A stretch of DNA of 21,536 bases from JBBQTQ01 sp038213135 (GTDB taxonomy: Bacteria > Actinomycetota > Thermoleophilia > Gaiellales > Gaiellaceae): positions 1 to 21,536 of the forward strand of contig JBBQTQ010000042.1 of NCBI GenBank assembly GCA_038213135.1, written 5' to 3'. The translations under genes and the position numbers were made by a program. Shown piece by piece: positions 7,691 to 14,449 of the stretch. A model generated the notes under the pieces. That model was given only the letters and a program-made list of their open reading frames with translations, was not told the origin of the DNA and did no database searches. The stretch's first letter is position 1; each line of letters begins with the position of its first letter.

Positions 7691-8068
7691 TCAGAGCTGG
7701 ACGACGAACCAGCCCTCCACGTTGTTGCAGAGGACCACGTTCGGCCCTTCGTGGACATAGGTGTAGAGGGCGAGCCCGTTGTAGGTGACCTGGAGCCGGC
7801 CGTCGGGACGGCGGATCGTGCCGAACGAGCCCTTGATTCCTTCAACCCCCCGCGGCACCGCTCCAGCCGAGCCCACGACGAGCGGCGGCCAGAGCTTGGC
7901 GCACCCGCCGGTGCAGCGGATCGCGCCGCCGCCGTCCTTCTCGACCTGCCAGTAGTAGAGCGCGTGCTGGGTCGGCGTCGCGAGGATGCGGCCGAACGAG
8001 GAGCTCTGGAGCCAGATCACCGGCGCCTTCGGCGCGGACGCAACGGCAAGGGTGCTGAGGAGCGCCAC
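7691..8068 (-). CDS. COG4315-like secreted protein with Yx[FWY] lipoprotein repeats
   Basis: Two copies of the family unit are visible: HALYYWQVEKDGGG followed by IRCTGGCAKLWPPLVV, and LALYTYVHEGPNV followed by NNVEGWFVVQL. This is the arrangement of the predicted lipoprotein family COG4315, small exported proteins of unknown function. The start is doubtful. GTG 8068 (VALLSTLAVASA) gives a very short signal segment without positive charge; upstream codons read RLSCIRLL, which would complete a normal signal peptide, but only a CTG at 8089 is available there. Mature protein about 110 residues with a cysteine pair in CTGGC. It lies downstream of the DUF2156 gene, separated by a hairpin, and is probably transcribed on its own. 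Confidence 0.8.
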   Translation of the reverse strand: MALLSTLAVASAPKAPVIWLQSSSFGRILATPTQHALYYWQVEKDGGGAIRCTGGCAKLWPPLVVGSAGAVPRGVEGIKGSFGTIRRPDGRLQVTYNGLALYTYVHEGPNVVLCNNVEGWFVVQL

Positions 8069-8128
8069 GAGGAGTCGGATGCAGGACAGTCTCGCCCCGA
8101 AGCGCGACGTTACGCCGGACCACGAAGA

Positions 8129-8162
8129 AGGGACGGCCCCGGCAGGCGGTGGGGCCGTCCCT
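8129..8162 (-). terminator. 12-bp GC-rich hairpin downstream of the DUF2156 gene
   Basis: AGGGACGGCCCC (8129-8140) pairs exactly with GGGGCCGTCCCT (8151-8162) around a 10-base loop; CACG/CGTG outside can extend it with a bulge. Read on the minus strand, the stem is followed by TTCTTC. It lies 67 bases past the stop at 8230 and before the next minus-strand gene. Confidence 0.65.
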
Positions 8163-8229
8163 CGTGAGGGAAGTGTCCTGCTGCGGCCGATGGGTTGGCA
8201 TCCTGCGATCGGACGATTCGAGGGATGAG

Positions 8230-9168
8230 CTAGGCGGAGAGGTAGCGGACGGCCGCTCGCACGACCGCGGGCCGGGGCACAGCGGGCCGGAAGACGATGT
8301 AGCGCGGACGCCATTCGGTCGGCTCGAAGCGGGACTCGTAGCGCGCGATCGCCCGAAAGCCGTAGCGGCGATCGAACATGCCGATCGCCCGGGCGAGCAG
8401 CGGCCCGAGCAACCGCGCCCGCCTGTCGAGTTGCCGCTCCACGCCTCGCATCGGCGCGAGCGCGAACGCCGCGCTCCGGCCCGGGAGTCGCACCAGCGCC
8501 TCGGCGATCAGGAGCTCTGTCGCCCCGTTCACCGCCTCCGGGACCCGCACGAGATCCTCGAGATACCAGCCGTCGACTGCGGGAAGCGACGCGCAGGCGA
8601 GAACCGCCAGCGGCTCGCCTCCTTGCCGAGCGACGAAGATCCGCTTCAGGTCGGCCTGGACGAGCGGGGCGGTGCGCATGAACGACGCGGCCTCGGGCCG
8701 CCGCAAGGCCGCGCGCCAGCGACGTAGCACCTCCTCCACCTCGGCGTCCGAGCCGCCCTCTCCGATCTCGACGCCCGCGCGACGCGCGTGGTTCACGGCC
8801 CAGCGCAGCTTCTTGCCGCGGTTCCCCCGCGGCGGCCGCCACGAAGCGAGGTCGAACCACGGCTCCTCGCCGATCTTGAACGCCGAGAAGCCGGCGGCGA
8901 GCGCGGCGCGGGACGTCTGCTCCGAGACCGCGACGAGGGTCACGCCGCGGCGCTCGCGCCGCATGGCCTCCGCGAACCCTCGCAGCACTTCGCCGACGTC
9001 CTCTTCCGCGCAGAGCGGATCCGACCAGCCGACCGCCGCACGGGGGGCCTCCAGGTAGCAGACGGCTCCGTCGCCGTGCTCGAACGTCCGCCACGGTGCG
9101 TCGTAGCGGAGCAGGAACGAGAGGGGATTCGAGCCGTAGCGGTCGAGCGCCTCGAGGGCGCTCGTCAT
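8230..9168 (-). CDS. DUF2156 / LPG-synthase C-terminal domain protein (aminoacyl- or acyl-transferase-like)
   Basis: 312 residues. The ATG overlaps the TGA of the upstream gene (ATGA). It matches the cytoplasmic half of MprF (LPG synthase C, double GNAT fold): DPLCAEEDVGEVLRGF, the segment FKIGEEPWFDLASW, then a basic stretch GKKLRWAVNHARRAGV, DLVRVPEAVNGATELLIAEAL, and the closing RFEPTEWRPRYIVF. In MprF this domain moves lysine or alanine from tRNA to phosphatidylglycerol. Here it is a stand-alone soluble protein without the membrane half; such stand-alone forms are common and mostly of unknown substrate. It is coupled to a membrane-anchored unknown protein and lies opposite uppP, which suggests but does not prove an envelope role. 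Confidence 0.82.
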   Translation of the reverse strand: MTSALEALDRYGSNPLSFLLRYDAPWRTFEHGDGAVCYLEAPRAAVGWSDPLCAEEDVGEVLRGFAEAMRRERRGVTLVAVSEQTSRAALAAGFSAFKIGEEPWFDLASWRPPRGNRGKKLRWAVNHARRAGVEIGEGGSDAEVEEVLRRWRAALRRPEAASFMRTAPLVQADLKRIFVARQGGEPLAVLACASLPAVDGWYLEDLVRVPEAVNGATELLIAEALVRLPGRSAAFALAPMRGVERQLDRRARLLGPLLARAIGMFDRRYGFRAIARYESRFEPTEWRPRYIVFRPAVPRPAVVRAAVRYLSA

Positions 9169-9854
9169 CGTCGCGGCGTCGCCGAGCTGAGCCGCAGCTC
9201 GGCTCGCTCCCGGTAGCGCACGCGGCCGATGAAGAGCGGACGGCTCGTGCTGCTCTCGAGAGTGACGCGCTCGGGAACGCCTCCGTGCCCGAAGCGCCAG
9301 ACGATCGTCTCGGTGCCGCTGTCGCCGCCGGTGATCCTGCCGCGAAGCGCGAGCGACCCGCCTTTCGACACGAGCGTCCCGGTCAGCCGGCCTCGGCCCG
9401 AACGGCACGCGAGCGAGCCGTGACAGACGTAGATCGTCTCGTCGCGGCTCCCGAAGAACGTGTGCACCTCGTCGATCTGCTGGATCCGGCCGCCGCAGAT
9501 CGTCCACGCGTCGGAGCGGGTCTCGAGCGCGCGCCAGGTGAGCCGTAGGCCGCAGGCTGTCCTGGCCACCGTGATCGTGGTCGTGGCGGGATAGGTGTGG
9601 TGCGCGCCTCGCAGCGCGTCGACCGACTCCTCGCCGCTCGTCCGGTAGAGGTAGACGCCTTCGACGCCCGCCGGGTGCGGCACGGCGATGCGAAAAAGGC
9701 GCACGGCCTCGGCCACCGACGACGGCGTCGAGGTGTCGTGCAGGAGCAGGCCCGCTGCCACTGCCGCCACCAGCCCGCCGGCGACGACGACCGCCCCGAC
9801 GATCGTTCCGACGAGCAGTCGGCGCCAGCGTCGGCGGATCCAGCCCATGCGCAA
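9165..9854 (-). CDS. Membrane-anchored hypothetical protein with extracytoplasmic domain
   Basis: 229 residues from TTG 9854. GGAGGG (minus strand, 9861-9866) sits 6 bases before that TTG and 12 before the ATG at 9848, so TTG is preferred. It has a basic N-terminus (RRRWRRLL) and one strong transmembrane helix (TIVGAVVVAGGLVAAVAAGLLL), then about 185 residues outside. That part has four cysteines (TACGL, TICGG, YVCHG, LACRS) that could form two disulfides, and many alternating beta-like strands. I do not recognise the family. It is coupled by ATGA overlap to the DUF2156 protein, so the two probably act together. It is divergent from the small membrane protein at 9904. Confidence 0.75.
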   Translation of the reverse strand: MRMGWIRRRWRRLLVGTIVGAVVVAGGLVAAVAAGLLLHDTSTPSSVAEAVRLFRIAVPHPAGVEGVYLYRTSGEESVDALRGAHHTYPATTTITVARTACGLRLTWRALETRSDAWTICGGRIQQIDEVHTFFGSRDETIYVCHGSLACRSGRGRLTGTLVSKGGSLALRGRITGGDSGTETIVWRFGHGGVPERVTLESSTSRPLFIGRVRYRERAELRLSSATPRR

Positions 9855-9887
9855 CCGTAACCCTCCGGGCCGGCGGAGGCGATCCCG

Positions 9888-9893
9888 TATCCT
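9888..9893 (+). promoter_or_regulatory. Possible -10 (TATCCT) for the 9904 gene
   Basis: TATCCT fits TAnnnT and ends 10 bases before ATG 9904. The nearest GGAGG (9875-9879) is too far away to act as ribosome site, so a leaderless or near-leaderless mRNA is plausible. No clear -35. Confidence 0.35.
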
Positions 9894-9903
9894 TCGGCCG
9901 CGA

Positions 9904-10146
9904 ATGAGTCGGTCGACCGCTCGTGCCCTTGCTTTGATCGCCCTCGTGCTCGGCGTTCTCCTGATCGTCGTGGCGGCGATCTACTGGGCCGAGCCGGCGC
10001 GCTCGCTGCCGAGCTTCTTCCCCGGCCACCAGGTCGGTTCGGCGCATCACCACACGAAGCACGGGATCGCCGCGTTCCTCGTCGGGCTCGCGCTGCTCGT
10101 CTACGCCTGGTTCGCGACCGGCACCGGCCGCGCCCGGCGCGGTTGA
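9904..10146 (+). CDS. Small two-helix membrane protein coupled to uppP
   Basis: 80 residues. Helix 1 is ALALIALVLGVLLIVVAAIYW, helix 2 is GIAAFLVGLALLVYAWFA. Between them lies a short polar loop with clustered histidines (SAHHHTKHG), which could bind metal. The tail RARRG is basic. Its stop TGA overlaps the TTG start of uppP (TTGA), so the two are translated together. I do not recognise a named family. Short proteins of this layout beside uppP may affect its membrane insertion or activity, which is inference. The ATG is chosen because hydrophobic coding begins right after it; the frame is open further upstream without sensible protein. Confidence 0.7.
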   Translation: MSRSTARALALIALVLGVLLIVVAAIYWAEPARSLPSFFPGHQVGSAHHHTKHGIAAFLVGLALLVYAWFATGTGRARRG

Positions 10147-11012
10147 TCCTCGCCGGCCTGATCTCCTACTGGCAGGCCGTCGCGCTCGGCCTGCTGCAGG
10201 GGGTCTCGGAGCTCTTCCCCGTCTCGAGCCTCGGACACAGCGTGATCCTCCCGAAGCTCGTCGGCTGGAACATCCACCAGAACGACAGCTACTTCATCAC
10301 CTTCCTCGTCGCGACTCATCTCGCGACGGCGCTCGTGCTGCTCGGCTTCTTCTGGCGCGACTGGGTGCGGATCGTGAAGGGGCTGGGCCGGAGTCTCCGC
10401 GACCGCGGCATCGCCGCTGACGACCCGGACGCGAAGCTCGCGTGGCTGCTCGTAGTCGGCACCATCCCGGCCGGGATCCTCGGGCTCGCGCTCGAGCACA
10501 AGCTGCGCCACATCTTCGCCTCGCCGAAGTCGGCGTCGATCTTCCTGATCGCCAACGGCTTCCTGCTCTTCGGCGCGGAGCTGCTGCGCCGGCGGGCGCC
10601 GCGGGTCGAGAAGGACGACGACGTCCGGATCGCGCGGCAGATCTCGTTCCCGCAGACGTTTCTCGTCGGCGCAGCGCAAGCGATCGCGCTGATCCCCGGC
10701 TTCTCGCGGTCGGGCGCGACAATGGGTGGCGGCCTCCTGATCGGGCTCTCGAACAAGGACGCTGCTCGCTTCGCCTTCCTGCTCGCGACGCCGATCATCG
10801 GCGCGGCCGCGGCGCTGAAGCTGCCGGAGCTCGCTGGCCACCACGGCGACGGGATCCGCGGGCAGGCGCTCGTCGGGGCCCTCTGCTCGGCGGTGACGGC
10901 CTACCTCGCCGTGCGCTTCCTCATGCGCTTCTTCGAGCGGAACACGCTGACGCCGTTCGCCGCGTACTGCGTCGCCGCGGGCGTTGCCTGCACGCTGTAT
11001 TTCGTGGTGTAA
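10143..11012 (+). CDS. uppP: Undecaprenyl-diphosphatase (bacitracin-resistance family BacA/UppP)
   Basis: 289 residues from TTG 10143, which overlaps the previous stop (TTGA). The two catalytic signatures are present: QGVSELFPVSSLGH (19-32) with the conserved Glu, Ser and His, and PGFSRSG (185-191) with R189. The protein is made of helices typical of the family, including a long N-terminal one and re-entrant-like loops carrying the signatures. It hydrolyses undecaprenyl pyrophosphate to the monophosphate on the outer face of the membrane, recycling the lipid carrier for peptidoglycan and other wall polymers. The serine triplet of the first motif is SSLG instead of the more usual SSSG/SSTG, a common tolerated change. 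Length is normal. Confidence 0.95.
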   Translation: MILAGLISYWQAVALGLLQGVSELFPVSSLGHSVILPKLVGWNIHQNDSYFITFLVATHLATALVLLGFFWRDWVRIVKGLGRSLRDRGIAADDPDAKLAWLLVVGTIPAGILGLALEHKLRHIFASPKSASIFLIANGFLLFGAELLRRRAPRVEKDDDVRIARQISFPQTFLVGAAQAIALIPGFSRSGATMGGGLLIGLSNKDAARFAFLLATPIIGAAAALKLPELAGHHGDGIRGQALVGALCSAVTAYLAVRFLMRFFERNTLTPFAAYCVAAGVACTLYFVV

Positions 11013-11016
11013 GGCC

Positions 11017-11034
11017 CTCGCGCGTTTGCGCGGG
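11017..11034 (+). terminator. Short GC hairpin after uppP
   Basis: CTCGCGC / GCGCGGG (one T-G pair) around GTTT starts 4 bases after the uppP stop. It is short and lacks a T run, so it is a weak candidate. Bases 11035-11179 hold no gene or RNA that I can recognise. Confidence 0.35.
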
Positions 11035-11179
11035 TATCCCCGGTGAGCCGCACGCTTCTCACACCGTTTCGTGCGTTGTCTACATCGGCCTACGACATGA
11101 CCCTGCGTCGGAGCGGAATCGGCACCAGCCGTGCAGCGCGGTCATACAGGAAAAACAAGACGAGCGGGCGTTAGTGGGC

Positions 11180-11185
11180 TAATGT
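11180..11185 (+). promoter_or_regulatory. Candidate -10 (TAATGT) of a leaderless gene
   Basis: TAATGT fits TAnnnT and is followed by exactly 7 bases and then ATG 11193. AAGACG (11157-11162) at 17 bases upstream shares only GAC with TTGACA. Same geometry as at 16319-16332. Confidence 0.4.
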
Positions 11186-11192
11186 GATTGGT

Positions 11193-11528
11193 ATGACGGC
11201 CCGGATTGAACCCTCCGCGGGCGGCGTTGCGTACCGTCCGACCCATGTGTTCGTCCGTGCTGTCCGTCCCTCGCCGATTTCACCGTGGTCATCTCTGTCT
11301 CTTTCGTGGCTGCGGCGCGCGACGTTCCTGAACGGAGCGGCGAGTGTCGTCGACCTTTCCGGGCATACCGCTTGGTTCGATACGGGGCGGTTCCGGCGTG
11401 TGTGCGATTACAAGATGCTGCATCGCGATTTTCGTGTCGTGGCCGACAATTTTAGGAAAGCTGAGGAGGACTGCCTTACCGCTCAGAGCCAGGCACAGCT
11501 CTTTGATCCGGATAACCCGCCAAGGTAG
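11193..11528 (+). CDS. Hypothetical protein in low-GC island
   Basis: 111 residues from ATG 11193 (a GTG at 11184 would add three). I do not recognise it. The first 50 residues are Ser/Pro/Arg-rich and may not be true protein. The last 60 (from VVDLSGHTAWFDTGRFRRV to KMLHRDFRVVADNFRKAEEDC) look like a normal mixed helix/strand segment, ending in a polar tail. Base composition differs from the neighbours: 28 of 60 bases are G or C in 11401-11460, against 45 of 60 in 13381-13440. It is followed after 8 bases by the DUF2335 gene, so they may be co-transcribed. The start could be further inside; the existence of the gene is moderately likely. Confidence 0.45.
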   Translation: MTARIEPSAGGVAYRPTHVFVRAVRPSPISPWSSLSLSWLRRATFLNGAASVVDLSGHTAWFDTGRFRRVCDYKMLHRDFRVVADNFRKAEEDCLTAQSQAQLFDPDNPPR

Positions 11529-11536
11529 ATCGCCCG

Positions 11537-11809
11537 GTGGCGCAGGACTCAGGTCAAGAAGAGCCTAACCAACGCGAACTGCAGGAGGAGCTCGCCGAGA
11601 GACGCGAGCCGATCATCCTCGACCCTCGCACTAACGAGGTTCTGGGCACGATCTCCAGCTTCTCCTGGGAGGAGTACTACAGTGGCCCGCTCCCGACGCC
11701 GCGGCAGTTAGACCAATACAACCGGGTCTCGGCCGGACTCGGTGACCGCATAGTTACGGAATGGCAAACAGAGGGATCCACCGTCGAACTTTGGAACGAA
11801 GCGCTTTGA
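11537..11809 (+). CDS. N-terminal part of a split DUF2335-like membrane protein
   Basis: 90 residues from GTG 11537. After a Gln/Glu-rich helix (EEPNQRELQEELAERREP) comes YYSGPLPTPRQLDQYNRVSAGLGDRIVTEWQ, which closely follows the conserved DUF2335 (COG5346) pattern GPLPxPxxLxxYxxxxPGxxxRI. In intact family members a conserved HRR-containing helix and two membrane helices follow. Here the frame instead runs out after GSTVELWNEAL, while the expected continuation (GIHRRTLERSALRGQ) is in the next frame from about 11776. So this is either a truncated product or the first half of a frameshifted gene. The family has no firm function; members are found in accessory regions. Confidence 0.62.
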   Translation: MAQDSGQEEPNQRELQEELAERREPIILDPRTNEVLGTISSFSWEEYYSGPLPTPRQLDQYNRVSAGLGDRIVTEWQTEGSTVELWNEAL

Positions 11810-12072
11810 GAGGTCAGCTGAGAGCGCAGTCAAGGGGGCAGGTCTTCGCACTTGTGTTGGCGCTCGTTGTGATTGGCGGCGGTCTGGCTCTGCTGTTCAC
11901 TGACCGCCAAACTGTCGGTTTGGTCGCGATCCTGGCTCCCCTGGCGACCCTTGCCGGTGTCTTTATCTACACCCAGCGCAAGATTCCGCCTGAGCAGCAT
12001 GCCGCTCCGGGTGACGTCGACAGCACCGAGCACCTCCGCAGAGCGGAGGGTACGCGCCGCAATCGCGGCTAG
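11761..12072 (+). CDS. C-terminal part of the split DUF2335-like membrane protein
   Basis: 103 residues if read from ATG 11761, which overlaps the preceding frame by 49 bases. GIHRRTLERSALRGQLRAQS and SRGQVFALVLALVVIGGG match the HRR helix and first membrane helix of DUF2335 proteins. A second helix (TVGLVAILAPLATLAGVFIY) and a polar tail follow. Joined to the previous entry by a -1 shift after codon 11774-11776, the two would give a protein of about the family's usual length. Possibilities are a real frameshift mutation, an assembly error at GAGGGATCC, programmed frameshifting, or two separate proteins. The first two seem most likely because no classical slippery heptamer is visible. Confidence 0.6.
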   Translation: MANRGIHRRTLERSALRGQLRAQSRGQVFALVLALVVIGGGLALLFTDRQTVGLVAILAPLATLAGVFIYTQRKIPPEQHAAPGDVDSTEHLRRAEGTRRNRG

Positions 12073-12079
12073 TTCTTTC
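12056..12079 (+). terminator. Possible terminator at the end of the DUF2335 gene
   Basis: GCCGC-AATC-GCGGC (12056-12069) followed by TAGTTCTTT. The stem is only 5 bp but is followed by the only T-rich tract near a gene end in this part of the window. It overlaps the stop codon. Bases 12080-12141 hold no further gene. Confidence 0.35.
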
Positions 12080-12141
12080 AGAGCTTTCGCTGAACGCCTA
12101 GCTTTGGCGTGGGTCTCCACCCGCGTGGAATGATCCGGCGC

Positions 12142-13296
12142 ATGGCCTTCGAGGGCAGCCAGGTCCAGAACGAGATCTACGTCTCGGGCGAATGCCCGTG
12201 GCCGATCAGCGCGCAGGAGTGGGAGGCGGCCGCCGAGGCGGCGCTCGAGCCGGGGCCGTTCGGCTACGTGGCGGGCGGTGCCGGTTCCGAGGCGACCGTG
12301 CGCGCCAACCGCGCCGCCTTCGACCGCTGGCGCCTGCGGCCGAGGATGCTCTCGGGGAACAAGGAGCGCGAGCTGTCGGTCGAGGTGCTCGGCACCCGCT
12401 CGCCCGCGCCGTTTCTGCTCGCCCCGGTTGGCGTGCTCAGCATCGTCCACCCGGACGGCGAGGTCGCGGTCGCCTGCGCGGCGGCGGCGACCGGCGTGCC
12501 GCTGATCCTCTCGAGCGCTGCCTCGCACTCGATCGAGGAGATCGCGGGCGCGATGGGCGACGCCGACCGCTGGTTCCAGCTCTACTGGATCAACGACCGA
12601 GAGGTCGCCGAGAGCTTCGTCCATCGGGCCGAGGCGAACGGCTACTCCGCGATCGTCGTCACGCTCGACACGCTCGTGCTCGGCTGGCGGCCGCGCGACC
12701 TGAAGCAGGCGTACCTGCCGTTCCTGAAGGGCGAGGGCTGCGCGCAGTTCTTCACCGACCCGGTCTTCTGCAGCCGTCTCGACGAACCGCCGGAAGCCGA
12801 CCTGATGGCTGCGGCCGCGCGGATGCTCTTCACCTACCCGAACCTCGGCCTGACCTGGGACGATCTCGACTGGCTCCGCGGGCTGACGAAGCTGCCGCTG
12901 CTCGTAAAGGGTGTGCTGACGGCGGAGGATGCGCTCGAGGCGCGCAAGCGCGGCATCGACGGCGTGATCGTCTCGAACCACGGCGGCCGGCAGGTGGACG
13001 GCGCGGTTGCCTCTCTCGACGCGCTCGTCGAGATTCGGGAAGCGCTCGGCGACGACGCGACCGTGCTGATGGACGGCGGGATTCGCGGCGGCGCGGACGT
13101 CGTCAAGGCGCTCGCGCTCGGAGCGGACGCCGTGCTGCTCGGCCGGCTCTACGCGTACGGGCTCGCCGTCGGCGGCCAGGCCGGAGTCGAGGCGGTGATC
13201 CGTCAGATGATGGCGGAGACCGACCTGACGCTCGCGCTTGCCGGTGGCAAGAGCGTGCGCGAAGTTGACCGCGGGCTCGTCGGTACGTCAGGGTAG
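12142..13296 (+). CDS. FMN-dependent alpha-hydroxy-acid oxidase, lactate 2-monooxygenase-like
   Basis: 384 residues. The start at ATG 12142 (MAFEGSQVQNEIYVSG) fits the family N-terminus; an ATG at 12130 would add four residues. YVAGGAGSE (Tyr42) holds the first substrate-binding tyrosine, and the YVAGGAGSE form is typical of lactate monooxygenases. LLAPVGVLSIVHPDGE, WFQLYWINDRE and VTLDTLVLGWRPRDLKQAYLPF follow; this last one is also a lactate-monooxygenase-type segment. LLVKGVLTAEDA has the flavin Lys, and SNHGGRQVDG has the catalytic His280 and Arg283. The C-terminal DGGIRGGADVVKALALGADAVLLGR is the phosphate-binding end of the TIM barrel. It oxidises a 2-hydroxy acid; L-lactate is the family default, but the operon of acyl-CoA genes that starts 4 bases later makes another hydroxy acid possible. 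Confidence 0.9.
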   Translation: MAFEGSQVQNEIYVSGECPWPISAQEWEAAAEAALEPGPFGYVAGGAGSEATVRANRAAFDRWRLRPRMLSGNKERELSVEVLGTRSPAPFLLAPVGVLSIVHPDGEVAVACAAAATGVPLILSSAASHSIEEIAGAMGDADRWFQLYWINDREVAESFVHRAEANGYSAIVVTLDTLVLGWRPRDLKQAYLPFLKGEGCAQFFTDPVFCSRLDEPPEADLMAAAARMLFTYPNLGLTWDDLDWLRGLTKLPLLVKGVLTAEDALEARKRGIDGVIVSNHGGRQVDGAVASLDALVEIREALGDDATVLMDGGIRGGADVVKALALGADAVLLGRLYAYGLAVGGQAGVEAVIRQMMAETDLTLALAGGKSVREVDRGLVGTSG

Positions 13297-13300
13297 GGCC

Positions 13301-14449
13301 GTGGATCTCCGCGACAACCCGGAAGAAGCCGCCTTTCGGACCGAGGCCCGCGCCTGGCTCGAGGCGAACCTTCCCGAGGATCTGAAGGCGACCCGCGGCG
13401 GAGCCGCCCGCTTCGAGGAGCTCGGCCGCGAATGGAGCCGCAAGCTCTCCGACGCGGGCTACGCGGGCCTGACCTGGCCGAAGGAGTTCGGCGGCGGCGG
13501 GGCGCCGTACACCCACCAGGCGATCCTGCTCGAGGAGATGGCCCGCGCCGAGGCGCCGCAGCACATCGGCGTGATCGGCCTCGGCATGGCCGGCCCGACG
13601 ATCATCGCGCACGGCACCGACGAGCAGAAGTCGCGCTACCTGGCAAAGATCCTCTCCGCCGAGGAGATCTGGTGCCAGGGCTTCTCCGAGCCGGGCGCCG
13701 GTTCCGACCTCGCCGCGGTGCGGACGAGCGCGCGCGAGGAGGACGACCACTTCGTCGTCAACGGCCAGAAGGTCTGGTCGTCGTTCGCGCACATCGCCGA
13801 CTGGTGCATCCTCGTCACGCGCAGCGACCCGGCCTCCGAGAAGCACAAGGGGCTCACCTACCTGCTCGTCGACATGCACTCGTCCGGCGTCGAGGTGCGC
13901 CCGCTGCGCCAGATCACCGGCGAGGCCGAGTTCAACGAGATTTTCTTCACCGACGTGAAGGTGCCGCGCGAGAACGTCCTCGCCGAGGTCGGGCAGGGCT
14001 GGCAGGTCGCGATGACCACGCTGCTGCACGAGCGCGGCACGCTCGGCTTCGCTTTGACGGGCGCGCTGGAGGTGGCGATCAAGAAGCTCGTCGCGCTGGC
14101 GCGCGAGCGCGGCGTCACCGACCCGGTCATCCGCGACCGGCTCGCGCGCGAGTGGATCGACCTGCAGGCGCTGCGGCTGACGAACTACCGAGCGCTGACC
14201 CAGCTCGTGAAGACCGGCATCCCCGGCCCTGAGGGTTCCGTCGCGAAGCTGCACTGGTCGGAGGCGAACCAGCGGCTCGGCAAGCTGGCGCTCGAGCTGA
14301 TCGGGCCGGACTCGCAAGTCACCGATGGCAACGGCTACTGGCAGTACCTGCAGCTGCGCAGCCGCGGCAACACGATCGAGGCGGGCACCTCGGAGATCCT
14401 GCGCAACATCATCGCCGAGCGCGTGCTCGGCCTCCCCCGGAGCCGCTGA
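13301..14449 (+). CDS. Acyl-CoA dehydrogenase, catalytic subunit of a probable heteromer (FadE-type)
   Basis: 382 residues from GTG 13301, 4 bases after the previous stop. The fold is full length: an N-terminal helical domain, the beta-domain motif WCQGFSEPGAGSDLAAVRTSA (flavin and substrate contact), VNGQKVWSSFAHIADWCILVTR, and the C-terminal helical domain ending TIEAGTSEILRNIIAERVLGLP. In LLHERGTLGF, Glu244 falls where isovaleryl-CoA dehydrogenase and the steroid-type FadE alpha subunits carry the catalytic base; the MCAD-type position (before GTSE) is Ala. It introduces a C2-C3 double bond in an acyl-CoA and passes electrons to ETF. The partner is the next gene, with which it overlaps by one base. 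Confidence 0.9.
   Translation: MDLRDNPEEAAFRTEARAWLEANLPEDLKATRGGAARFEELGREWSRKLSDAGYAGLTWPKEFGGGGAPYTHQAILLEEMARAEAPQHIGVIGLGMAGPTIIAHGTDEQKSRYLAKILSAEEIWCQGFSEPGAGSDLAAVRTSAREEDDHFVVNGQKVWSSFAHIADWCILVTRSDPASEKHKGLTYLLVDMHSSGVEVRPLRQITGEAEFNEIFFTDVKVPRENVLAEVGQGWQVAMTTLLHERGTLGFALTGALEVAIKKLVALARERGVTDPVIRDRLAREWIDLQALRLTNYRALTQLVKTGIPGPEGSVAKLHWSEANQRLGKLALELIGPDSQVTDGNGYWQYLQLRSRGNTIEAGTSEILRNIIAERVLGLPRSR

Noticed and set aside
11035..11179. Search for a tRNA, att site or small RNA at the edge of the low-GC island
   Set aside because: No cloverleaf, no direct repeat matching the other end near 12080-12140, and no clear RNA fold could be found by eye.
11765..11780. Programmed -1 frameshift site in the DUF2335 gene
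   Set aside because: No X-XXY-YYZ heptamer is present and no strong downstream hairpin is evident; mutation or sequence error is simpler.
12192..13268. 358-codon second plus-strand frame in the hydroxy-acid oxidase
   Set aside because: Arg-rich shadow; the other frame carries all catalytic motifs.
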